This document shows, piece after piece, positions 22,073 to 30,526 of a DNA stretch of 64,000 nt. The notes beneath the pieces are model-generated. The model made no database searches and was not told the origin of the DNA. It saw only the letters and a program-made list of their open reading frames with translations. Numbering within the stretch: the first letter of the stretch is position 1; each line of letters starts with the position of its first letter. The position numbers were made by a program, and so were the translations under genes. Source of the DNA: an uncultured Bacteroidota bacterium (GTDB taxonomy: Bacteria > Bacteroidota > Bacteroidia > Bacteroidales > F082). The stretch is taken from contig CALDOI010000143.1 in assembly GCA_937912115.1 (NCBI GenBank), positions 1-64,000 of the forward strand, read 5' to 3'.

Positions 22073-22443
22073 TTCAAAAATTGCTTGCGGTTGCATTTGG
22101 AGGAAGTATTGGTGCAGTACTACGCTATCTTATTTTTCTTACATATGAAAAAACAAATACTCATTCCTTCCCATGGGGAACATTATTTGTGAACCTTGCA
22201 GGCTCATTTTTAATTGGTTTATTATGGGGAGTATTTGATAAATTTTATGTGTCACCAGGAATTAGACTTTTCCTATTTGTAGGGATTCTTGGTAGTTTCA
22301 CAACTTTTTCAACATTTGCATTTGATGTATTTAGCCTTGGCAAAGATGGCAGTTTCAAATACCTAATTATTTATATACTAACAACAAATGTTGTAGGAAT
22401 ATCGTTAGCATTTATTGGATACTATATTTCAAAATTATTCTAA
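22069..22443 (+). CDS. crcB: fluoride ion channel CrcB/FluC
   Basis: AVAFGGSIGAVLRYL, FPWGTLFVNLAGSFLIGLLWG, GILGSFTTFSTFAFD. Confidence 0.97.
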   Translation: MIQKLLAVAFGGSIGAVLRYLIFLTYEKTNTHSFPWGTLFVNLAGSFLIGLLWGVFDKFYVSPGIRLFLFVGILGSFTTFSTFAFDVFSLGKDGSFKYLIIYILTTNVVGISLAFIGYYISKLF

Positions 22444-23012
22444 TGCACGAGATTGAACCATATTATAATTGGAGAGGCAACTATATAGCTGCTGACGACC
22501 CTGAATCTCCTTTTTTTAACAGAGAATATAGCGAGTTCTCATTTACCAATTCCATATACGATCATTTGATCCATCCCCAATGGGATGAGTTTGGGTCAAA
22601 CACTCTATTCATCAAAATTTTGATGGTTAATTACGAATCACAATATTGCATTATCGAAATGCTTGGCGAATGGAACGATTTATTATATAATGATATCATG
22701 TTTTTGTACAGGAATGTAATTGAAATACTTCTTGAAAATAATATTAAGTACTTTATCCTTGTCGGTGAAAATGTACTTAATTTTCATCCCGATACAAATG
22801 ACTATTATGAAGAATGGTTTAATAATATTGATGATGGTTGGATTGTTGGTGTGAATTTCCGGGACTTCATAATTAAAGAGTTTGAAGATGCAGATATTGA
22901 TTATTTTATTGCATTTAGTGGTGAGTTTAACGAAATTGCCTGGCGAAACCAAACCCCAGACCAATTGTTTGAACAAACCAATTCCATTATCACCAAACGA
23001 CTTGGCATCTGA
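22443..23012 (+). CDS. conserved-looking hypothetical protein (189 aa, acidic, aromatic-rich)
   Basis: Starts 1 nt from the crcB stop; no recognised domain. Confidence 0.75.
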   Translation: MHEIEPYYNWRGNYIAADDPESPFFNREYSEFSFTNSIYDHLIHPQWDEFGSNTLFIKILMVNYESQYCIIEMLGEWNDLLYNDIMFLYRNVIEILLENNIKYFILVGENVLNFHPDTNDYYEEWFNNIDDGWIVGVNFRDFIIKEFEDADIDYFIAFSGEFNEIAWRNQTPDQLFEQTNSIITKRLGI

Positions 23013-23058
23013 TAAAACCACTAATTAACAATGACCAGTTACCGATTACCAATAATAA

Positions 23059-23334
23059 ATGACCAAATTAAAAGCAGCATCCATATCAGTTTATGGCAAA
23101 GTTCAAGGAGTTGGATTTAGATATCACACATCTAAAAAGGCTGATGAGTACAATATTAACGGTTTTGTTCGAAACAAACCTGATGGTTCAGTATATATAG
23201 AAGCAGAAGGTGAGGAGATTGATCTTTTAGCATTTATCGATTGGTGTAAGGTTGGCCCACAATGGTCGAGGGTTATAAAAATAGAAACTCAAACTATTCC
23301 ACCATTGTACGCCACTGATTTTCAGGTTAAATAA
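23059..23334 (+). CDS. acyP: acylphosphatase
   Basis: VYGKVQGVGFRYHTSKKADEYNINGFVRNKPDGSVYIEAEG. Confidence 0.97.
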   Translation: MTKLKAASISVYGKVQGVGFRYHTSKKADEYNINGFVRNKPDGSVYIEAEGEEIDLLAFIDWCKVGPQWSRVIKIETQTIPPLYATDFQVK

Positions 23335-23430
23335 TCCAATTATATGCAAACCTTGTTTTTAAATAACCTAACTCTTGCTAACACTTCCGTATAATCTTAC
23401 TACCTTTACAACCTTAATTTTTAAATTTAA

Positions 23431-24807
23431 ATGATGGAAAAAGTAAAACAATTTATCGAAGATAATAGGGAACGTTTTATGGAGGAATTATTCGAAGCAA
23501 TTCGCATTCCTTCAATATCTTCTTTAACGGAACATAAAGGAGATATGATCCGTATGGCTGAATACTACAAGAAAAGTTTGCTTGCCGCAGGAGTTGACAA
23601 AGCCGAAGTTATGCCAACTGCAGGCAACCCTGTTGTTTATGGTGAAAAAATAATTGACGATTCATTGCCAACCGTACTCGTTTATGCACATTATGATGTA
23701 ATGCCAGTTGATCCAATCGAGCTTTGGGATTCGCCACCGTTTGAACCGGAAATTCGTGATGGTAAAATTTATGCCAGAGGTGCTGACGATGATAAAGGTC
23801 AGGGATTTATGCACATTAAAGCTTTTGAAGCTCTTGTGAAAAATAATAAGCTTACCACCAATGTTAAGTTCATGATTGAGGGTGAAGAAGAAATTGGCTC
23901 TGTAAGTCTTGGTGCTTTCTGCGAACAAAATAAAGAAATGCTCAAGGCAGATATTATCCTTGTTTCTGATACAGGTATGATTGCTGAAGATATTCCTTCA
24001 ATAACAACAGGCCTTAGAGGTTTAGCTTATTGGCAGGTTGAAGTTACCGGTCCAAACAGAGATCTTCATTCAGGTCTTTTTGGTGGAGGCGTAGCTAATC
24101 CAATAAATGTATTAGCGAAAATGATCGCATCAATGACTGATGAAAAAGGCATGATTACAATGCCGGGTTTTTATGATGATGTTCTTGTTGCTACTGATAA
24201 AGAAAGAAAAATGCTTAACAAAGCACCTTTCAGTATTGATGAATATAAAAAAGCAATTGATGTTGAAGAACTTGATGGTGAAGCTGGGTACACTACAATT
24301 GAAAGAACCGGAATTCGTCCTTCATTTGATGTTTGTGGTATCTGGGGTGGTTATACCGGAGAAGGTGCAAAAACAGTGCTTCCTTCAAAAGCCTTTGCAA
24401 AAATTTCAACTCGTTTGGTTCCGGATCAAAACAATGAAAAGATAGCAAAGATGTTTGAAGAGTATTTTACAAGTATTGCTCCAAAATCAGTAAAAGTTAA
24501 GGTTGAATCATTACATGGTGGTCAGGCATATGTTTGCCCAATTGACCTCCCTGCATACAGAGCTGCTGAACAGGCATACGAAAAAGTTTATAATAAAACT
24601 CCTGTGCCTATGCGCAGTGGTGGTAGTATTCCTATTATCTCAACATTTGAAGATATACTTGGAACAAAATCGGTTCTAATGGGATTCGGACTTGAGTCGG
24701 ATGCAATTCACTCACCAAATGAAAACTATACTGTAGTTAATTTCTATAATGGCATCGAAACCATCGCTTGGTTTTATCAGTTTTTTGCAGAAGAATTTAA
24801 AAAATAG
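23431..24807 (+). CDS. M20-family dipeptidase
   Basis: VYAHYDVMPVDP, YARGADDDKGQG, IEGEEEIGS, DLHSGLFGG. Confidence 0.95.
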   Translation: MMEKVKQFIEDNRERFMEELFEAIRIPSISSLTEHKGDMIRMAEYYKKSLLAAGVDKAEVMPTAGNPVVYGEKIIDDSLPTVLVYAHYDVMPVDPIELWDSPPFEPEIRDGKIYARGADDDKGQGFMHIKAFEALVKNNKLTTNVKFMIEGEEEIGSVSLGAFCEQNKEMLKADIILVSDTGMIAEDIPSITTGLRGLAYWQVEVTGPNRDLHSGLFGGGVANPINVLAKMIASMTDEKGMITMPGFYDDVLVATDKERKMLNKAPFSIDEYKKAIDVEELDGEAGYTTIERTGIRPSFDVCGIWGGYTGEGAKTVLPSKAFAKISTRLVPDQNNEKIAKMFEEYFTSIAPKSVKVKVESLHGGQAYVCPIDLPAYRAAEQAYEKVYNKTPVPMRSGGSIPIISTFEDILGTKSVLMGFGLESDAIHSPNENYTVVNFYNGIETIAWFYQFFAEEFKK

Positions 24808-24833
24808 CAGATAAAATAAAAAGTTAATAATTT

Positions 24834-24878
24834 TGCTCCTTGCACAATATGGTATTGTTCAGGGAGCATTTTTGTTTT
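24834..24878 (+). terminator. rho-independent terminator after M20 dipeptidase
   Basis: Stem TGCTCCTTGCACAAT / ATTGTTCAGGGAGCA followed by TTTTTGTTTT. Confidence 0.85.
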
Positions 24879-24921
24879 ACAGAATTAGATCACTTTTCAA
24901 AAATTGACTCTAAACAAAGCT

Positions 24922-26520
24922 TTAACCTTTTGAGTCACCTCCCTCGGCCTTGGGTGGCTTTTTTGTGCTAATTCGCTTTCTGGCTGGTTTTTTAGTGTCA
25001 GATTTTTTCTTGTCAGAATTTGTGAATCTTCTTAACGACTCCATATGCTTCTCAAAATCCTGGCTCCGTTTAGTATTAAGATTGCGTCTGTCATCCGAAT
25101 TTGATTCATCATTCTTATAATACTTTTTCCTATCATCAGATCTCTTTACATTTGTCTCCTGATAATTTTCATTTTCACCTTCAGATTCAGTTTTTTGTAA
25201 ATCTAATCTATCTTCCTCCAGGCTACGAACGCCATCATCCCATTTTTTTATGCCGCGTTTCCCGTCATCAGATTGTCGGTCTTTTGAATCTCTGAAATCA
25301 TCTCTTTTTGAAAAGTCTTTTTTCCCTTCTTTCGAAAACCTTTCATCCGGATTATCACCATATCTTTTTGTGCCTTCATAAACTTCGAACTTCAAGAATT
25401 TTGTTTCAATGGGACCATTATACAAGGTGATTTTTTGAGATGGACGTAAACCTATAAACTTAGCCTGATCGAAGTCAGGACAAATAACCCAAGCCTCGCA
25501 ACCAGCAAAATTATTTTTTAGCACATTACCTATGCCCTTATATAAATCTCTCATTTCACCACGTTCCTCCATACGAATTCCATAAGGAGGATTCATAATA
25601 AGCACCCCGCTATTTTCGGGTTTGATACTGTCAAAAAAAGCTACTTTAACCTCGATATCTTTATGGAGTCCTGCAAATTTCAGATTTCGTTTAGTAATCC
25701 CAATTGCTTTTTCCGATCGGTCGGATGCGTAAATATTACATTCATGTTCGGTGAGGTTGTTATCTGCATCTTCTTTTGTTTTATCCCACAATTCCTGGTT
25801 AAAACCTTCCCAATTCATAAAGGCATATTCCTTCCGATAGTAACCAGCAGGAATATTCATGGCTAACATTGCAGCTTCCATAGGTATTGTTCCCGATCCG
25901 CACATTGGGTCGTAAAAATCACGATCACCCTTCCATCCAGCCAATTGTATCATGCCAGCAGCAAGAATCTCATTTATTGGAGCCTTATCAGATCCAATTT
26001 TATAACCACGTTTGTGTAACGATTCACCCGAGCTATCAAGTGAAATAGTACAAACATTATGACTTATATGTACATCAATATAAATATGTGGAGTTTCAAC
26101 ATTTACCCATGGACGTTTACCAGTACTTTCCCTAAATTGATCAACAATAGCATCTTTTGTTTTTAAGGCTGCATAATGTGAATGATCCATATCAGAATGA
26201 AACAAATTTGCATCAACCGAAAATGTTTGATTCAGCTTAAAAACATCCATCCAATTAATCCTCTTCACCTTATCGTACAACTGATCATCATTCTTTACAT
26301 CAAAAACACCAATGGGCTTAAGTATTCTAATGGCCAATCTTGATAAGTAATTCACTTTATAAAGAAGAGCTTCATCACCACGAAAAGTGCAACCACGCTT
26401 TATTATTTCAACATCATCAGCACCCAATTCCTTTAGCTCTTTTGCTAATAATTCCTCTAGTCCGGCAAAGGTTTTTGCAGTTAAATCCATCCCCTTTTTA
26501 AATTCTTTAATTGATTCCAT
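24922..26520 (-). CDS. THUMP-domain 23S rRNA m2G methyltransferase (RlmL/RlmK-N type) with long charged C-terminal tail
   Basis: THUMP N-terminus, DPMCGSGTIPMEAAMLAMNIPAGYYRKEYAF, VLIMNPPYGIRMEERGEM; last ~150 aa low-complexity K/R/D/S-rich. Confidence 0.92.
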   Translation of the reverse strand: MESIKEFKKGMDLTAKTFAGLEELLAKELKELGADDVEIIKRGCTFRGDEALLYKVNYLSRLAIRILKPIGVFDVKNDDQLYDKVKRINWMDVFKLNQTFSVDANLFHSDMDHSHYAALKTKDAIVDQFRESTGKRPWVNVETPHIYIDVHISHNVCTISLDSSGESLHKRGYKIGSDKAPINEILAAGMIQLAGWKGDRDFYDPMCGSGTIPMEAAMLAMNIPAGYYRKEYAFMNWEGFNQELWDKTKEDADNNLTEHECNIYASDRSEKAIGITKRNLKFAGLHKDIEVKVAFFDSIKPENSGVLIMNPPYGIRMEERGEMRDLYKGIGNVLKNNFAGCEAWVICPDFDQAKFIGLRPSQKITLYNGPIETKFLKFEVYEGTKRYGDNPDERFSKEGKKDFSKRDDFRDSKDRQSDDGKRGIKKWDDGVRSLEEDRLDLQKTESEGENENYQETNVKRSDDRKKYYKNDESNSDDRRNLNTKRSQDFEKHMESLRRFTNSDKKKSDTKKPARKRISTKKPPKAEGGDSKG

Positions 26521-26579
26521 ATGGTTGGCAAAATTAATTATTTTAGCCTGTCTACAAGCATATTATCAAAATTATAAAC

Positions 26580-26906
26580 ATGACTATTAAAGAAGCACAA
26601 CAGAAAGTTGATCTTTGGATTAACACAACAGGGGTAAGATATTTCAATGAACTCACTAATATGGCAATACTAACAGAAGAAGTTGGCGAGGTAGCAAGGA
26701 TTATTTCACGTACCTATGGTGAGCAATCTTTTAAAGATAAGGATAAAAAACACAATCTTGGTGATGAAATGGCAGATGTATTGTTTGTACTAATTTGTTT
26801 GGCAAATCAAACCGGAGTAGATCTTACTGAAGCACTTAAAAAAAACTTAGTTAAAAAGGAGACTCGAGATAAGGAAAGGCATAAAAACAATAGTAAGTTG
26901 AAATAA
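26580..26906 (+). CDS. MazG-like nucleotide pyrophosphohydrolase
   Basis: MAILTEEVGEVARIISRTYGEQ...LGDEMADVLFVLICLANQTGVDLTEAL. Confidence 0.9.
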   Translation: MTIKEAQQKVDLWINTTGVRYFNELTNMAILTEEVGEVARIISRTYGEQSFKDKDKKHNLGDEMADVLFVLICLANQTGVDLTEALKKNLVKKETRDKERHKNNSKLK

Positions 26907-26990
26907 ACTATTGTGTACTTTAAAGTACTGACTTAACATATCAGTTTTTATTATAAATTTACATTGTCGATGTAAACAAAACTAACAAAT

Positions 26991-28088
26991 ATGAAAGATA
27001 ACTTACTTCAATATATCAGACCAATTATTGGCTTTGCCATAATTGTTTTTATGGGATGGTATTTTTTGGATGTTGTTGCATATATATTGGTTGCTACTTT
27101 TTTATCGATGATGGGAACACCATTAGTAAGGCATCTTGATAAAATAAATATTCGAAAGCGAAAGATTCCTCACGGATTAAGTGTGGTAACTACAATGATT
27201 GTTATGATGTTTATTTTCAGTTTATTTATGGTGTTAATTGTACCTTTAATTATTCGACAAGCTAATATTATTTCAACTATCAATGTGAATGATATAATTG
27301 CTAATTACCAGGAACCGATGAATAATTTGGATAGATTTTTGGTTCAGTACAACGTTATTAATGCTGATGAAACCCTTTCAATATATCTTCAAAGTCAGAT
27401 AATTGAATTGATAAGTGTAGCTAGATTCACTAATTTCTTTACCAATTTAGTGAGCACGACCGGATCGGTATTTATGGGTACATTTATAATTATCTTCCTT
27501 ACTTATTATTTTTTGGCAGATGATAAACTTGCAAAGAATTTAATTCTCATACTTTCGCCAGAGAAATATATTGATGATTTGGACAAAGCACTCCATGATT
27601 CTAAATTCCTTTTGGTTAGATATTTTCATGGTATTTTGATTGAAGTAATAATAATGATGACTTTGGAAACAACCGGGCTATTAATAATGGGTGTGCCAAA
27701 TGCATTACTAATTGGTTTTCTTGGTGGATTAATGAACATTATTCCATACATTGGCCCTATAATTGGAATGACGATCGGAGCAGTATTAGCAATATTATCT
27801 ACACTAAGTGCCGGTGAATATGATATGCTTTTATTCACTTTTTTTAGTGTTATTGGGGTTTTTGGGATTGCGAACCTTATTGATAATTTTATTCTGCAGC
27901 CCCAAATTTACTCAAAGAGTGTAAAGGCTCATCCTGTTGAAGTTTTTCTTGCAATAATAGTTGGAGGAAAAATTGCCGGAATTGCTGGAATGATTCTTGC
28001 TATACCAACACTAACAATAATTAAAGTAATTGCTCGTCAGTTTATGCAACAAATGAAACTGGTGAAATATTTAACAAGTAGAATGTAA
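26991..28088 (+). CDS. AI-2E family transporter / permease
   Basis: Multiple TMs; GFLGGLMNIIPYIGPIIGMTIGA, NLIDNFILQPQIYSKSVKAHPVEVFLAIIVGGKIAGIAGMILAIP. Confidence 0.93.
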   Translation: MKDNLLQYIRPIIGFAIIVFMGWYFLDVVAYILVATFLSMMGTPLVRHLDKINIRKRKIPHGLSVVTTMIVMMFIFSLFMVLIVPLIIRQANIISTINVNDIIANYQEPMNNLDRFLVQYNVINADETLSIYLQSQIIELISVARFTNFFTNLVSTTGSVFMGTFIIIFLTYYFLADDKLAKNLILILSPEKYIDDLDKALHDSKFLLVRYFHGILIEVIIMMTLETTGLLIMGVPNALLIGFLGGLMNIIPYIGPIIGMTIGAVLAILSTLSAGEYDMLLFTFFSVIGVFGIANLIDNFILQPQIYSKSVKAHPVEVFLAIIVGGKIAGIAGMILAIPTLTIIKVIARQFMQQMKLVKYLTSRM

Positions 28089-28148
28089 CCTTTTTGTATA
28101 AAATCAATATAATATATAACACACTTTAACCTTTTAAATTTTATAGAT

Positions 28149-28445
28149 ATGAGTGAAAAAAAATCAAGTTCTTGCTTTTCTTTTTTAGCAGGAGCAATAG
28201 TAGGTGCAGCTGCCGGAGCTTTGGCAGGTTTATTATTAGCACCAGAAACTGGTGAAGAAACAAGGAAAAGAATAGCGGAAAAATCGAAGGATTTAGCAGA
28301 CGACCTTTTTGACAAATTTGACGACTTCAAGGAAACTATGACTGATGTACTTGAGGATGTTAAGCAAGGAACTGCTGAAACTCTTGAGGCTGTTAAAAAA
28401 AGTACTAGCTCTCTAATAGAAGAAGTGAAAGAAAAAGCCAAATAA
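28149..28445 (+). CDS. YtxH-like domain protein
   Basis: FLAGAIVGAAAGALAGLLLAPETGEETRKRIAEKSKDLADDL. Confidence 0.88.
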   Translation: MSEKKSSSCFSFLAGAIVGAAAGALAGLLLAPETGEETRKRIAEKSKDLADDLFDKFDDFKETMTDVLEDVKQGTAETLEAVKKSTSSLIEEVKEKAK

Positions 28446-28465
28446 GTTAAATTAACTTATTTTTT

Positions 28466-29137
28466 ATGGAATACGAAAATTTGGGCACTCCGCTAAGGGA
28501 AACATTAGATGAGTTCAAAGCCTATATAGAAAGCCTAATAACATACAACAAGCTTGTATTTGTTAGGGGTGCTGGAGTATTGTCTTCATATTTAATGCTA
28601 TTGTTATTATTGCTAGGACTTAGCGGATTTGTTCTTTTGTTTTTATCCTTTGCCTTTGCGGGATGGTTTGTGGAGATTACGGGACTTGGTATTGGAACAG
28701 GCTATATGGTGATGGCAGTTTTTTATGTAATACTTGCTATCCTTGTTTATATTTATCGTCAGCGTCTAATCTTTAATCCTACACGAAAACTTTTTGGAAA
28801 TATAGTATTTGGAGACTTTGAATCGTCGATTGATTCAACAGCTTTCGACTCTGAAGAAATGCATACCCAAAATATTAAAGAAGTACACGAAAAGTTGACC
28901 AGACAAAAGGATGTATTAAATGATAAATTAAAGGAACTTGAGCAAAACCTATCATTTGCAAATATTGCTCAACAAATAATTGGAAAAGCATATTCTTCAA
29001 TCGTGTCTACATCAAATATTGCTAAATTTGCATTTGCTTTAATCAAGAAATTCAAGTGGTTTACTGAGCGTAAGAAAAGAAAAAGTGTAAAACATAAGAA
29101 AGACAAAGAACTTAAAGAAGGAGAAAACAAAGACTAA
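28466..29137 (+). CDS. membrane protein, phage-holin-like / Holin-X type
   Basis: Two adjacent TM segments between amphipathic regions; follows the YtxH gene. Confidence 0.6.
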   Translation: MEYENLGTPLRETLDEFKAYIESLITYNKLVFVRGAGVLSSYLMLLLLLLGLSGFVLLFLSFAFAGWFVEITGLGIGTGYMVMAVFYVILAILVYIYRQRLIFNPTRKLFGNIVFGDFESSIDSTAFDSEEMHTQNIKEVHEKLTRQKDVLNDKLKELEQNLSFANIAQQIIGKAYSSIVSTSNIAKFAFALIKKFKWFTERKKRKSVKHKKDKELKEGENKD

Positions 29138-29697
29138 ACAGTTAGTATATCTTTTTCCTTCTCCTCAAATAGTTTATCAACCATCTCGGAATATTTATCG
29201 GTCAGTTTTTGGATTTCATCCATTAACCTTTTTGCTTCATCTTCGGGGAGTCCATCCTTTTCAAGTTTTTTAGCCTCATCATTCCCCTGACGTCTTGCAT
29301 TGCGAACGCCAATCTTAGTATCTTCAACAATTACCTTTGCCTTTTTTACCAAATCAAATCTTCGTTCTTCAGTAAGTGGAGGAACATTAATTCTGATTAT
29401 ATCACCTTCATTCTGTGGATTAAACCCAAGGTTTGCATTTAATATTGCTTTTTCAATCTCATGAATAGTGTTTCTGTCGAAAGGTTGGATTACTATTTGT
29501 CGCGCATCAGGAGTATTGATATTTGAAGTTTGCTCAATTGGAGTTAATGCACCGTAATATTCTACTCTAACACCTGCTAACATGGATGGGTTAGCTTTAC
29601 CGGCTCTAACTTTCAATAATTCTTTTTCAAGGTGCTTTATGGCATCTTGCATGTTTTCTTTGACTTCTTCTAAACAAAAAATAGCTTCGTCTTCCAT
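29134..29697 (-). CDS. frr: ribosome recycling factor (start corrected to ATG at 29697)
   Basis: MQDAIKHLEKELLKVRAGKANPSMLAGVRVEYYGALTPIEQ...IVIQPFDRNTIHEIEKAI. Confidence 0.97.
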   Translation of the reverse strand: MEDEAIFCLEEVKENMQDAIKHLEKELLKVRAGKANPSMLAGVRVEYYGALTPIEQTSNINTPDARQIVIQPFDRNTIHEIEKAILNANLGFNPQNEGDIIRINVPPLTEERRFDLVKKAKVIVEDTKIGVRNARRQGNDEAKKLEKDGLPEDEAKRLMDEIQKLTDKYSEMVDKLFEEKEKDILTV

Positions 29698-29718
29698 TGT
29701 TTCAGGTTTTAATAACCA

Positions 29719-29726
29719 CAAATGTA
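29719..29726 (-). promoter_or_regulatory. Bacteroidetes -7 element (TACATTTG) for frr
   Basis: CAAATGTA on + strand, ~22 nt upstream of the frr ATG. Confidence 0.5.
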
Positions 29727-29804
29727 ATATTTCTCTTTAATGAACAATCAATTTTTTGGTCAAGAATATTATGTTTTTATTCACATTAATACATTAAAAA
29801 ATGC

Positions 29805-30506
29805 CTACTTTACAATCGTGCCAATATCTTTTCCTTCAATAGCTCTCAAAAGGTTTCCTTTGGTATTCATGTCGAAAACTAAAATTGGCATCTTGTTTTC
29901 CTTACACAAAGTAAACGCAGTCATGTCCATTATTTTAAGGTTCTTCTCATATGCCTCATCAAATGAAATTGTGTCATATTTTATTGCATCTGGATTTTTT
30001 TCAGGATCAGCTGTATAAACACCATCAACGCGAGTGCCCTTAAGTAGGGCTTCAGCATTTATTTCCACTGCACGTAAGGCTGAGGCAGAATCAGTAGTGA
30101 AAAATGGATTACCGGTACCTCCGGCTATTATTACAACATAACCATCATTAAGATATTGCTTAGCTTTTCTACCACTTGCCGATTCAGCAATTGGATCGAT
30201 AAAAATACCCGAAAGCAGTTTTACTTTTAAGCCTTGCTTTTCAAGCTCAGCCTGCAATGCCATTGAATTAATTACAGTAGCCAGCATACCCATATAGTCT
30301 CCTTGTACTCTGTCCATTCCTTTTGTAGCACCCTGTAACCCACGGTAAATATTACCACCTCCAATTACAATTGCTATCTGAATTTTTTTTTCAACTACTT
30401 CTTTAATATCTTCACAATAGCTTGATAGTGTCTTAGGATCAATACCATAGCTTTGCCCACCCATTAAAGCTTCCCCGCTTAATTTCAATAATATCCTTTT
30501 GTACAT
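29805..30506 (-). CDS. pyrH: UMP kinase
   Basis: YKRILLKLSGEALMG, VIGGGNIYRG, GTGNPFFTTDSASALRAVEI. Confidence 0.98.
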   Translation of the reverse strand: MYKRILLKLSGEALMGGQSYGIDPKTLSSYCEDIKEVVEKKIQIAIVIGGGNIYRGLQGATKGMDRVQGDYMGMLATVINSMALQAELEKQGLKVKLLSGIFIDPIAESASGRKAKQYLNDGYVVIIAGGTGNPFFTTDSASALRAVEINAEALLKGTRVDGVYTADPEKNPDAIKYDTISFDEAYEKNLKIMDMTAFTLCKENKMPILVFDMNTKGNLLRAIEGKDIGTIVK

Positions 30507-30526
30507 ATACTATTTTATTATTATTA

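Noticed and set aside
24922-25420. Frameshift or pseudogene at the end of the RlmL-like gene
   Set aside because: The frame stays open with coherent hydrophilic composition to a normal stop; better read as a disordered tail.
28037-28441. 134-aa minus-strand ORF over the YtxH gene
   Set aside because: Antisense to a recognisable YtxH-domain protein; no independent support.
28149-29137. YtxH plus holin-like genes as prophage remnant
   Set aside because: No other phage genes nearby; AI-2E/YtxH/holin-like membrane genes look like an ordinary envelope cluster.
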